Shown here: positions 52,618-64,000 of the stretch, piece after piece
Position numbering within the stretch: position 1 is the first letter of the stretch
Layout of the letters: every line of letters starts with the position of its first letter
Source: Pseudoscleropodium purum
Lineage: Eukaryota > Streptophyta > Bryopsida > Hypnales > Brachytheciaceae
Length of the DNA: 64,000 nucleotides
Assembly (NCBI GenBank): GCA_963969395.1
Contig: OZ017804.1
Coordinates: forward strand, 2,108,001 to 2,172,000
Reading direction: 5' to 3'
Program-made: the position numbers and the translations under genes
Notes under the pieces: model-generated
Database searches by the model: none
Seen by the model: only the letters and a program-made list of their open reading frames with translations
What the model was told of the DNA's origin: nothing

Positions 52618-53278
52618 TCAATATAAAAATAGTGCATTATTTTGTTCATCTTCATTAATTTTTTGATAATCTATAGAAGTAGATTTATTGGAGTTTTGTG
52701 AGAAATTGCTTAATATATTTGAATTGCTAGGAGAATCAAAATTAAGATTTTCTTCATTTTTTATTTCCTTTATATTTAAAATTTGTAGATATATTGACTT
52801 GTCATTTACATTTTCTCCACCACCTTTGTCATTTTGGACTTTAGAAATTAAATTAACTTCATAACATAATTCTCTAGATTTTTTATTTGTATTTGAATGA
52901 CTTTGAAATTGTTTGTTTTCAATTTCAAAATACTTGATACTATTATCAATATCATTTTTATTTTCAAGAATAACATTTAAAGAAACTATTTTCTTACCAT
53001 TTGCACAAGGGCTTATATCTATTTCATTACACAATCTTGGTTCCAATACTGTTTTCAAAGAATTAAGCTTACAATCTATATTATTCAAGCATTCTATATT
53101 TCTATCAATTTCATTTTTATTTTCTGAAAATTTGACATTATCAATTGAACTATTGATAAATAAATCATCATCAGAACAAGAAATCAAATCATAGTTTGGT
53201 CTTAAAAACACATCAAATTCATAGAGTAATTTAGGTTTAGACAACTTTTTAATTTTATTCCAACCTTTGCTTATATTA

Positions 53279-53838
53279 GGATCACCTAAAGAATACTTTA
53301 CGCTATTTTTTCAACCTTTGCTTATGTTAGGATCACCTAAAGAATCCTTTACATTATTTTTCCAATCTTTGCTTATGTTAGGATCACCTAGAGTATCCTT
53401 TACATTATTTTTCAAACCTTTGTCTACATTAAGATCACCTAGAGTATCTTTTATATCATTTTCCCAACCTTTGTCTATATTAAGATCTCCTAAAGAATCC
53501 TTTACATTATTTTTCCAACCTTTGTCTACATTAGGTTCACCTAGAATATCTTTTATATGATTTTTCCAACCTTTTTTTATGTTAGGATCACCTAGAGTAT
53601 TTTTTATATTATTTTCCAACCTTTCTCTATGTTAGGATCACCTAGAGTATCTTTTACATTATTTTTCCAACTTTTGTCTACATTAGGACCACCTAAAGAA
53701 TCCTTTACATTATTTTTTGAACCTTTGTCTACATTAAGATCACCTAGAGTATCTTTTATATTATTTTCCCAACCTTTGTCTATGTTAGGATCACCGAAAA
53801 TATCTTTTACATTATTTTTCCAACCTTTGTCTAAGTTA
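53279..53838 (-). repeat. 51-bp coding minisatellite, eleven units
   Basis: Eleven head-to-tail units start at 53279, 53330, 53381, 53432, 53483, 53534, 53585, 53635, 53686, 53737 and 53788. Diverged partial units lie on both sides. All are 51 bp except the unit at 53,585, which has 50 and causes the frameshift. Two sub-types alternate irregularly (aaagaatcctttacatt and agagtatcttttat), which points to growth by unequal exchange or slippage. Confidence 0.92.
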
Positions 53839-54559
53839 GGATCAATTAAAGTATCTTTTACATTATTTGATTCTACAATATTTTCATTAATTTTTTCATT
53901 TTCATTTAAATCAAATTTTGGAGATTGAATATCTTTTAAAGGATCCTTAAATAATAAATGATTTGGTTCAAATTTACTTTTGATACTATTATTTAAAGTA
54001 CTTGATTCAACAAAATTTTGAATAGGTTCATCATTGCCACTAAGTTTAGATGCAAATGTTTGAATGCTAGTATTTGTTAAACTTGACAATGTTTTTGGTA
54101 CATTAGGATGTGGTAACAATATTTCATTTGAGTCTAAACAATCTAACACTTTTGATGTACAAATATTGACAGTTTCTCCTTTAGAAAGTTTACTATAGCA
54201 ACAAAAATCAAAGCTTGTTTTCTCAACATCTTCATTGGAAAGAGTTGGACATTCAACTCTATGCGCAATGTTTTCATTACTTGTTAATAATGCTTTATTT
54301 ATTGAAGGGGTGCACGATTTAATACGTGGAAATATGTCTCTTAAATAATCACTATGCACAGTATTATCATAAATGCTCTCGTTATCATTACAAAAAACAT
54401 CTTTGAAGCTAAATCCACTTGGGCAATTTTCTAGATATGTAATCAAAATAATTGAATTAAAAAAAATTGCTTAATTAAATCACATTTTTGTTTGACATAC
54501 ATATGGACATTTCAATAAAGGTATAAATAAGTATAAATATATAAAATAATATGCACACA

Positions 54560-54605
54560 TAATCATCTATGTATATGTATGTATATGTGTATATATATAT
54601 ATAAA
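54560..54605. repeat. TATG/TA microsatellite in an intron
   Basis: A run of tatgtatg-type and then pure ta repeats lies in the intron between exons 4 and 5 of the repeat-bearing gene. Such tracts are length-variable. Confidence 0.8.
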
Positions 54606-56637
54606 TTGAAATTTATACTTTCATCTTAATAATTATTATGAATGCATATTACCAAATTTTAATTGTTTTATAGTGATATTTATTTATATTTATAATTATA
54701 TATAATATATTAATAAAGATAATCAAACATATATTTTGAACAAAATGCACAATGCTGATGAAAATCATTACCATAATATCTATAGAAGTTATATTGTTGA
54801 TTATTTGGAAGTTGTGCATTTAAATCAGGTACATTATTTGAAGTTGAATTATTTCCATTGTTTTCAAAAACTTTTATTCTCATGCTATTATTATAAGATT
54901 TTTCTTGTGATGTGTATCTAGGTGGACACTTTGAATTTGTGCGTTTATATAAACCAATCATCTTACAATGTCGTGGCCTTTCATTACTTGACTTATATCC
55001 ACTTCTACTTTCAAGATTACTTTCATTTTTGCAATCTCTATAATACGTAGAGTATTCTCAAAATAAGCTATCAATGTAAATTAAAAAGTATCATAAGAAT
55101 TTAAAATATTATAAATTCAATAAAATATGTCATTAAAATTCACTATCAAATTGATCAAATTACAAATTATATTCTATTTTTTTGAATTATAATACTATAA
55201 TATTATAGTATAAATATAATATTTTTTCATGTTCTTAAATATAATAATTATAATAAAGTACACACATTGCAATGAAAATTTATTTATTCTATTCTAATTT
55301 ATAAATTTGAATAATTATAAGAAAATTTTATAATCATAAACTACTTATATAGTTAGTTAATATTGATACATGTTCATAATTAGTATACCACTACTTGTTA
55401 GGAACAAAGATTACAATATTAAATTGGAGATTGAATTTAAACTAGCAAATTACATTTATATAAATCTTAACTCCTTAAAAGACCATGAAGTAGTTTACAT
55501 TGTCAAAATTGTGAAGATATGAAATAAATACAAGTCAAAATAATAATTTAATGATGACTCTCAAACAATAGTTACAAAATATGATCCATACATCATATCT
55601 ATATGGCTAAATCAATTAGTATACAAACCAATATTTTTCAATAAAATTTGAAGCCAAAAATTGAAAATTCCTTCTAAAATCAATTGTAGATTGAATATCT
55701 TGATTTTCACAAGAATCTTTCTCCTTAAAGTTCAAAATGATAAGTTCTAATCATAGAATTTTCTCAAGATTTTATTTTTGTTTTTTATTCAAATCTTATT
55801 TGAAGGGGCATTTTTTGAAATTGAAAGTTTTATTTTTTTCAAACCAAACCTACTAGTACCTATTGAATGAATGAATATTTGCAAATCATAGTCCATATTG
55901 TTCAAATGTTAAAGAACTGACACAAGAATCTTCAAAAAATATCAATGGATAAAAAAATGCATTTTTTGCAAGCCTAGAATGTTTGCGTTCATTTGTTGTT
56001 TATAAATTATTAAATTGGACACCTCATCTTTCATGGGTTAAAAAATTTAATGCTAGAGAAGAATGTACTAATACAAATACAAAAATAAAAGCAAAGTGAT
56101 AACAAAGAATATTTATGCAATTAAATTGTCTCTTAATATTGTAAAGTTTTCATTAAATCAATATTCAATTTGATTATGTATAAAAATCTGAAATGAAGAG
56201 TTTTCTTTTACACAGATGAATGTAATTCATATTGTAAAATGTATATATTAATGCATTAAAGCCCAAAATGGTTTTTAATTCATTTTTAATAATGCATTGT
56301 TTTGTATTGCATACCCTTGAAAATGGTCACCACTTCCGGTTACACATGGTGCAGAATATGGTTTGGGAGGAGACATTCGTTTTACAAGTCGAGGATGCTT
56401 TGATTTGAGATGTCCTTCTAAAAATTGAGGATCATGCAACTTGGCCCCATTAAATTCATTTTTACAAACCGAAATGTAAGGATTGGAGTTTGGAGGTCCA
56501 GGTCCAGATGGACAATTACACTTTCCAATTTTGGGTGAAAATAAATTTGGATTGAGATCTGATCCTAGTGGCAAAATATATCCTGCCAAAAAATATTGGA
56601 GTTATCATTAAATGTCTAACAAACTTAATAAATAATG

Positions 56638-56877
56638 CAATGATGCTAGCGAGTGAGCTCAGGACTTAATCTTATGAGCCTTGAACCTAGTTATAGGTAT
56701 GTACTTAGTACTTACAACCATTTGAAGGCGTTTATAACATAAGTACATTGTAACATGAAAAAAGGCTATAATATATGTACCTATAACATAGTCATCTACA
56801 AATGTCCAATGTGTCTTGAATATAGACTTTTAGGTCCTTGGGCTCATAGAGTCTATGCTCATATACTAGCACTCCTC
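56638..56877. mobile_element. Mutator-type MITE (240 bp) in an intron
   Basis: A 10-bp direct duplication, ATAAATAATG, flanks the element (56,628-56,637 and 56,878-56,887). Inside, the left end (tgctagcgagtgagc) and the reverse complement of the right end (tgctagtatatgagc) are imperfect inverted repeats that continue past tatgagcc for about 45 bases. A 9-11 bp duplication fits Mutator-like elements. It sits in intron 2 of the repeat-bearing gene and does not touch the splice sites. Confidence 0.65.
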
Positions 56878-58782
56878 ATAAATAATGAAATATAATACTT
56901 ACTAGTGATAGAACTTTAAAAATTTGTCATCTTATAACATATTTGGTAAACTAAACTATCATTTCATATTTACCTCTATATTGTTGATATGCTATCAAAT
57001 ATATAGTACAAACTTCAAAATAAAAATAAAAATTGCATTTTGAACCAAAATTTAAAACATATATAACCCTAAAGCGTTCCGACATCCATATTCTGGACAA
57101 TGAACATAGCACTTTCAAGCGTTGTATTGTCCAACAAACTTTTCATTCATCCAATCTAATACTTGAATCTTGAAGAAAAAACCTTCTTTCATGACAAATT
57201 TCTTGAAATTGCAGTAAATTATATTTCTATAAAACGATATAAGCTAAAATGTGCAAAAAATTGGAAAAGGATTGAGGCGTTAAGGGGTTAATAATATTAC
57301 CAATTTTGTAGAGCAAATTAATTGCTAGGAGTTTCACAACTTGTGTTAATGCTATTTTACTTATCTATATTAAATTTCTATATAAAATATTATTTTTTGA
57401 TTCAAAGAATAGAAGATAATAAATAAAACATATGAACAAAGCATTTGAGAGCATGCAATTATTTTGTCATATTAAAATAAGATTTTACAGCATCATTATC
57501 TTAAGCTTGAATGATAGTATTGTCAATTGAAAACTTTTGTATTAGTTGAAGTGATGCATCTGAGTAATGTGATTTTAAAAATCTATAATTCAACAATATA
57601 AGTAGAATAAAGAATCTTGTACCACCTTTGATTGAATAATATATCAACTTACTTAATTGTAATTGAACTCCCTATAGACTAATCTACTTGACTCTTTTGT
57701 TAGCCCTTTGAGTTAGGAAACTTAAAAAAAAAGTGAAATTTATAAATATTTTAATATTTCCTTGAGATTTTCTTGTTTTCTTGAATGCAAACAAAATTTT
57801 CGTAGAGTTTTTATGTACAAAAAATTGAAAATTTAGTGATGGCAGTTGGCACAAAGCTAATGGTATGGGCTTTTCATTCTATTAAATCCTCAAGTTTTGA
57901 ACATATCAATAATCTTGAAATCCATGTTCCACACAATCAATTTATCCTTCATCTTGCAAGTCAATTGACATTAGATTCTATATGATTGGTTTTAATTTGT
58001 ATTCTACTAGAGAGAATTACAACATAGATTGCAAGAATTGGTATAATAATGTTTGGAAATAGGTTTGTATATTCTACAATAATACGAGCAATAGTATAAA
58101 CTTTAGGTGACTAAAAGCAAGCAACTCATGTTCTTTGACATCAAACTAAAGTGAAGAAAAATTATATTTGCATCTTAAAAATCCAATTTATGATAATAAG
58201 GATAAATTCATGAACAAACTTTTTATGAAATGTTCATCTCACCTAGTTTGGGACAAGGTTCACGCTCACATCGTTGCTTCAAACATTCAAGTTTTGCTTT
58301 GACATTGTTCAACTCCTTTCCTAACGCCTCCGCTTTTTTGGTACACTCATTGTGACCCACTGGCTCCAATGAATTTTTGACCTGCAACTTTGATGCTCAA
58401 TAATTATTGTAACAACTACACAATGATTTTTTTCCAAACAAGTTGTCTTGAAAAACATGTTGTTTCAACCAAGTATCATAGTATGTTATTATATCCATTT
58501 TGATATATTTTTTCTTGTAATAGAGGTACAATGAGTTATATAACTAATTGTAAATTATAATTTGTGAAAAAAGTTGGAATGGCATGAACTTAAATTTAAA
58601 TGGGAAAAGTGGAAAATAATTTCCTAAGTAAAGTTGACATTGACATTTGGATAGTGTTTGAGTAGGATCGATAATGTATATGCTACCTCTTTGTGGATAG
58701 AAACATAGAACTCTCCATAGGCAGAGTTTATCGTAGTCCATTGGCATTGGTTGGTGCAATTAGATTGCAAAACCACTAGCAT

Positions 58783-60134
58783 TCCAACACATACATTGCC
58801 CGATTATTCAAGCAATGGGGAGGCTAAGTAAGCAACATTCTTAGGGACATTAGATTGGTTACATTGTGTAAACTCAAAAACAAAGCTTGCGTTACTAATT
58901 CTAATATAGTATTAGGTGGCAAAAGTGTCAATCTTGCAATCTAGAAGAAGAAAAATAGATGCACTTAATTAAGAGCATAACTATTCAAACTTCATCCTAA
59001 GATCTAATGAGATCCTTAGCTTTTATAATTTGATGAGTGATGGACAATGCTAAGTGAGTACCCATTGATGGTGTCACACACAAACAATGTCACTATGAAT
59101 AGCAGAACTTGATAAAAGTGTGATAGCAAGCATCTGCTTTACTCTCCTTCCATGGTTGAAAGTGAGGTTTAAATCACAAAGCATTGCTACTTAAGTGAAT
59201 ACCTTAACCACTCTCATAAATTGGAAGGAATCATTGAAACTTTGCTTTGCTACTTACAAGCTCTTAATAAAGATATATTGATTAATAAACAAGACATTGG
59301 CCAACCAACAACATAAGAAATAGATAAATTAGTAGAAGGAAACTAATGAGGACAATCTACCACATAGAGTTTACAAGTAAATCAATTTATGAAAATCAAT
59401 CAACATACGACCACTATAATTTTCACTATCTTAATCTTTACTATCCTTCCTATGTTATTGCAACATGGTCACTAACCTTGAACGACCTTATATTGTGGGA
59501 TTGAAAGGTCAGATGGGAAGAGGTAAACTCTAGAGGTGTCAAATGACATGTCTAAAATGTAATATGACCAACTCTTGTCTTTGACCTTGAAGGGACAAGA
59601 GCACTCTCAATCCAAAATTCCATGGAACCTTTAACCATGAATCAGACATGTCAAATAATGTGGCAAATACTTGATTTTCAAAGCCTCTTTGTAAGAAAGC
59701 CCAAGGACCTGGCCTCCTACATAAGTTCCTCCTTAAATTTACCATGTTAAAAAACTCCAATAAGTTTAGCCGTTGAGGCTCATTTGTTGCAAACAAAAAC
59801 CATCCTATGTAACAAACATTGACCAAACAAAATGCCAAGGAATCTTAGAGAAGGAAAAGAAGTAATTGAACACATTAGCATGAAAATCTCATTCCATTGT
59901 TGTTAAATTGGCAACTAAAAACAATCAAGGATCTTAGTAGAGAGATCAAAAGTTATGTCCAATCCGTGATAAAGATATAGGAAGATCATGTTACACTACC
60001 ACACACATAAAACACATCACCTTGAAGCACAAGGTTTAAGCAAAGATCCTATACTGAAAAGAAGAAAATGAGAATCAAACCCTCTTGAAATCACTTAAAC
60101 TTGTCAACAATGTGAAACAACTCTTCCTAGATAT
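58783..60134. other. Intergenic, one unassigned ORF
   Basis: The gap between two minus-strand genes. The 99-codon frame 59,539-59,838 (-) contains a PGPWAFLQRGF stretch that faintly recalls plant retroelement gag-like proteins, but the match is too weak to call. Nothing else is recognised. Confidence 0.35.
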
Positions 60135-60268
60135 CTATGTTACAATCATTCAATGAAATGGTTTATTTTACACTTAGAACAGTTGAAACCCTAGGTAGGC
60201 TCTATGTTACAATCACTCAATGAAATGGTTTATTTTACACTTAGAATAGTTAAAACCCTAGGTGGGCT
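60135..60268. repeat. 67-bp tandem duplication spanning a stop codon
   Basis: Units 60135-60201 and 60202-60268 differ at only a few positions. The second unit, first on the minus strand, includes the last codons and the TAG stop (60,258-60,260) of the coiled-coil gene. The other unit lies in the 3' UTR and repeats the ccTacctag version of that end. Confidence 0.9.
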
Positions 60269-63200
60269 CAAGGGAGCTCCGTAATGGATCTCTGTATGCA
60301 ACGACAAAAGACATGAATCCCACACCAAGACACAAGGCTTGAAATGCTGTCCAAAGTGTCTGCTTAATAACCCGTTCTTTTGCATTGAATGCCGACTTCA
60401 TGGTTTCAGCAATATCTGTTAGCACCTCCAAGTTTTGTGCCTGCCCCCCAAACCAAGTAAAAGTCAGGGAAGTAGTGGACACACTATGACTAACTTTGAG
60501 ATTGGTTGCACCCGACTCAAAAAACATTCGGTCAAGAGTTCTCTTACTTGGTGATTCAGAAGCCCCACTTTCATCTCAGCCGTGTTCTTTAACATTTTAG
60601 CTTCTTGAACTTGGTTTGCCAACAATGTCTTTTGTTCATCCAATAGTTTTTCAAACTCGAGCTTCTCTTCTGACCATGGCATCGATGAGACTGGCAAGGT
60701 CCCTACATCTTGCATTCTTCCTTCGAGTTCATGATCCCAATCACCTTCGAGTTCGTTCTTTAGCTGTTTCTGCTCTTGAAGCTGCGCAGTCAGCATCACA
60801 ACCTGGTTATGTAGGTCCTTTAGCTTCTCCTCGTTGGATGTATTCTCGCGGAACTCCTCCAGATAGGTTTCACTTTTCAGTTGTTTATCTTGTTCCTCCT
60901 CCATTTTGAGTGAAAAATCTTCATGCATTTTGGATTGCTCCTCTATTTTTGTCATATGTCGCATCCTTTCCTTGAATTCCCAATCCAACCTCTCTTCGAC
61001 ACTTTTCCTCAACTCAGTCTCCTGTTCAAGTTGCGCAACCAGTGAATCAATCTGGTCACGGAGATCCTTCATATTATCTTCCGTGTTGGTAAACAGCTCA
61101 CGAAGAATCATCAATCCAGTTTCGCTCTTCAACCGCCCGTTCCGCTCTTCGTGAAGAGTTCTTGCCATCTCTTCATGCAATCTGGTTTGCTCCTCTAGTT
61201 GCATCAAATATTGCGTGTTCTCCTTCCGTTCCTGCTGCAAATCATTTTCAAGCTTATTTCTAGAATTAGCCTGCTCTAGAAGCTGGAATTCCAAGAACTG
61301 CACCTGGTCAGATAGAATTTTTAGCTTCTCCTCCATGTTGGGCAATATTTCATGAAGCACCATCAACTTCATGTCACTTTTTAACCGCTCATCGCATTCA
61401 GTCTCAAGTTTACGTTTTAGATCTTCATGAATTTCATATTGCTCCTTCAATTGTACATTTGACAAATCTACTTGACGTTGAAGATCTTCAATCTGTATTG
61501 CATGCTCCTGAGTTAACTGGCTAAGGTCTTCACGACATTTTTGAAGTTCCTCTTGTGCAGAGCAACCTTCTTCTTCCGTTTTGATATTCAAATTTCTTAA
61601 AGCGCCTGCATACATGAGAGTTGGCCGGTGAGATCGAAAGCAACAATCAACAAAATGCACAAGTTCTCACAAGAATGACGACTGAATATAGTCGAAAACA
61701 CGTTGAATACAGGATACAGATCATTTTTTAGTGTGCACATCCATCTTGCGTTCAAAATGCTACTACTGAATAAAAAACATGAAACTGAGAGAATTAGCAA
61801 GAGATGACAAAATAATACTCCGTATTTAACGAAACTACAAAAAAAACGATTTAGTGTCGAAGATGTAATCTAGAGCAGCTCGTTGTTATAAGACTTACAA
61901 TCTGGCCTAGGCACATCACAAAACAAAGGTCATTGATTTCCAAAAGTGTAAACATGAAGTGGATTGATTGTGCTTACTTTCAGTCGAAGCATCGCTTGTG
62001 TTATCGAGATTCCTAGTTTTGGGTTGCCAAAGCTCCGAGTTTCCATTTCTTCCGGTAGTCAGTTCAGTGTCCAAATCTTTGGGGATGTCATAATCTTCAT
62101 TGTCTACCAAGGACAACAAGGACAAACATATGTAAATAGAGTTTAGAACTTAAATATCCGGCTCCAAAAACATTTAAAACAAGGATACCCACAAAATAAG
62201 GGGAATAAATACTCCCATTCTACAAATCCTTTAAATACCATCACATTGTAGCCTAGCTTTTTGTATTACTTACTCCTTCAGCAAATTCAATCTTACCTGT
62301 TGGTTCTGAATCTACATCTGCTTGTGGATCCCGCTCTATAAGAACTTGCTCCTCTTTTTCTGCACCCTTTAAACTTGCCTTAACTTGATCATCATTTAGA
62401 TTCTTCATATCTGCTAAAACCACTCTTATTAATGAAGTGTGGTCTATGGACGTGGTTACGTTGATGAAAACAAAGACCATCGACATGCACATCTACTAAA
62501 CTTGTCCTACCAAAATAGCCAAACAATTTTATTAGCAATCAAAGTTTCAACAAATGTTGGGTATGTGAAGCATTTAGCCGGCTTAAAATTATGATATAGA
62601 GTGCTTTATCAACATCAAAAATACATGGCTCTCATCTCTTCATTCATTGAGGGTTCTAAGACTAATTTCTTGATCCGCAATTTCTTTAAGATGTATTGGT
62701 AGTTTTAACTCTTTTATAATGCAAATCCTACATCAACTACAAATAGTTCCAAGCATAACATCATAGGAAAATATTGAGCCGTCGATGTATGATGTGGTGA
62801 TAGATTCACAACTACAGCCCTCAATCAGAACAAGATTAAACAAAGAAAGGTGTTGGTTGCAAAGCACCAAAACCTTTGGAATTGATGTGCTTTATCAAAA
62901 TACAAGACTTCCACAACATAAATCAATACGGTCTTGAATTAAGCGATTCACAATAGTACCATAAAATTACGACTCACCTTGTTTAGACCCATCGTCAGCA
63001 TCCAAACCTGTAATTTGGTCTTCAGGTCTCTTGACTTCTGTGCTTCTACTCGCCCCCTTTTCACTATCAGGGCTACCTATCCCATCGCGTTGTTCACTAT
63101 TCGAATTACCAATTATCGGCAAATCTGGTGGTGGAGCTCCAAATTGGTCAAAGTCAACCTCTTCATCGACAATGACATGTGCTGATTCCGGCTCTAGGAG

Positions 63201-63958
63201 TTTCTCTCCCCGTGTATCCTCATCAGGGACCGAAATCTCCTTACTTCGATCAATGTTTTCCAAAGGATTCTGCATGGGAAAAAGTTTTTTGAGAAATAAA
63301 TCTACTCTTCCAACTCATTGTTGTGCAAGAAATTCCACACCTCTTCCCCTTGCATACTGCCATCATGTGCTCCCGTATTCATGATCAACAAGTGACTCCA
63401 AACTGCTACATTTCAAACATAAGTAACCATTCTAGTACATTTCTCCTATTGCCATTCCATTCTACACCCAACAAGCATACAATATATGCAGGATATCATC
63501 TTTAATATTTGCTTAAGAAATCATGTCGTTGCTTACCTCAACTAGTGTTTAAGGGCACGTATGCAAAATTACTCGACTGCTTAAGAGAAGACAAGCCCTC
63601 AAATCCTCAAACCTTCCCGGTTAAGGAAAATCAAGAGATTCTCCTTGAATTGTATAGAAGAATAGGAAAATGGAGGACGAAATTTCACTACCTCTACAAC
63701 CGAATCTTCAGGCTCTGAAAGCTTCTCCATACTAGCAAGTTGTTGCTCAATATCGGTGTTCTTCTGATGGTCTCCACCTATACTTCTTGAGTTTTCGTCC
63801 TCTTGTTTATCCACGTTCTGATAAATACCCTCCCCTTCAGAAACTTCGCCATCATCAAGCATTGCATTAACTTCATCTTCCTCCATCGGTTCTACAATAT
63901 CGACATCCATACCAACCCACTCACGATTCTTCTCGGACCAAGGAAGGTCAGAGATCAT
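60258..63958 (-). CDS. Coiled-coil tail-anchored protein, KASH-like C-terminus
   Basis: Exons on the minus strand are 63958-63692, 63269-62978, 62410-62297, 62103-61978, 61605-60548 and 60440-60258. All five introns are GT-AG and all phases agree, giving 679 residues. Residues 1-266 are acidic and probably disordered. Residues 268-619 form a long coiled coil with three 84-residue repeats (318-401, 402-485, 486-568). One hydrophobic segment (about 648-668) is followed by an 11-residue tail ending SSLEPT. A long coiled coil, single C-terminal membrane span and short tail ending in Pro-Thr is the layout of plant KASH proteins (WIP and SINE types end in VPT or similar), which bind SUN proteins across the nuclear envelope. 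I infer a role there or at another membrane as a tail-anchored tether. The ATG at 63,958 follows an in-frame TAA, but the first exon may be spliced to DNA beyond the window. Confidence 0.78.
60701..61453 (-). repeat. Three 252-bp repeats encoding an 84-residue coiled-coil unit
   Basis: On the minus strand, units 61453-61202, 61201-60950 and 60949-60701 (249 bp, one codon short) encode aligned blocks. Each starts (Q/K)(L/I)xEQ, followed by a HE(D/E) motif, then a LKS(E/D) motif, a K-L-x-D/S-Q segment and a QL-EQ segment. Eighty-four residues are exactly twelve heptads, so the repeat keeps the coiled-coil register. Confidence 0.82.
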
Positions 63959-64000
63959 TCGACATGTAAACCGGGCCCTTTAATCGCTTCTCTCCAGATG

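Larger units (their letters stand above)
52618..58782 (-). pseudogene. Five-exon gene with 17-residue repeats, broken in the last exon
   Basis: Exons on the minus strand are 58782-58687, 58381-58243, 56582-56315, 55037-54772 and 54430-52618. All four introns are GT-AG and every phase fits. Exon 2 is a short coiled coil (AEALGKELNNVKAKLECLKQ). Exon 3 has a Cys/His segment ending FLEGHLKSKHPRL, like half of a C2H2 finger. Exon 4 is Asn-rich and basic. Exon 5 carries a 17-residue repeat (core VKDTLGDPNIDKGWKNN). The frame is lost by a missing base in a T/C run near 53,612-53,617, and one Trp codon is TGA (53,311-53,313). As read, the protein ends after about 531 residues; adding one base would make the total coding length divisible by three. 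The start at 58,782 is the first ATG after an in-frame TAA but an upstream exon is possible. Family unknown. Confidence 0.6.

Noticed and set aside
53267..53928. Plus-strand ORFs (97 and 99 codons) rich in Leu, Phe and Ser across the minisatellite
   Set aside because: They are the antisense reading of the 51-bp repeat; the minus-strand frame connects by splicing to upstream exons while the plus strand does not.
56315..56582. Exon 3 of the repeat-bearing gene as a DZIP1-type C2H2 zinc finger
   Set aside because: The HLKSKHP half looks similar, but the expected pair of cysteines at proper spacing is missing, so the family call is not supported.
1..64000. CRISPR arrays, bacterial operons or viral genes
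   Set aside because: No evenly spaced short repeats with unique spacers were seen, and the genes are intron-bearing plant-type genes and plant transposons.

Overview
The window looks like nuclear DNA of a land plant. Introns are GT-AG, a J-domain auxilin-like clathrin-uncoating protein is present, and CACTA (En/Spm), hAT and Mutator-type elements sit in a very AT-rich background. The clear genes are short GC-rich or mixed islands. Nothing identifies the species, and nothing looks bacterial, organellar or viral.

Layout. (1) 1-19,230 is a large inverted duplication. Two inner arms (2,044-8,668 and 11,450-18,074) appear identical and are mirrored about position 10,059, each carrying a full auxilin-like gene, around a 2.78 kb unique spacer. 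Outside them lie clearly diverged inverted arms (about 911-2,043 and 18,075-19,228) that hold the distal upstream DNA of the two gene copies. (2) 19,230-23,930 is AT-rich DNA with no gene. (3) 24-46 kb is a block of decayed transposon sequence. A degenerate CACTA transposase (TNP2, DUF4218 and DUF4216 parts) lies on the minus strand at 29.9-34.7 kb. A second broken multi-exon reading frame runs outward on the plus strand at 39.9-43.8 kb. Diverged inverted repeats lie on either side of the block. (4) 46-52.6 kb is AT-rich DNA with three compact non-autonomous elements that have target-site duplications: two CpG-rich hAT-type and one CACTA-type foldback. (5) 52.6-58.8 kb is a minus-strand, five-exon gene of unknown function. 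Its last exon carries a 51-bp (17-residue) tandem repeat broken by one frameshift and one nonsense codon. (6) 60.26-63.96 kb is a minus-strand gene with at least six exons. It encodes a long coiled-coil protein with one C-terminal membrane segment and a short tail ending Pro-Thr, a layout like plant KASH-type nuclear-envelope proteins.

The two auxilin-like copies would give the same protein from different distal promoters. The transposon block is inactive: its in-frame stops can all be explained by C-to-T change of Gln or Arg codons, the pattern expected from long-term cytosine methylation. The two minus-strand genes at the right end have splice phases that agree at every junction. That is the main evidence that they are real genes and not chance ORFs.
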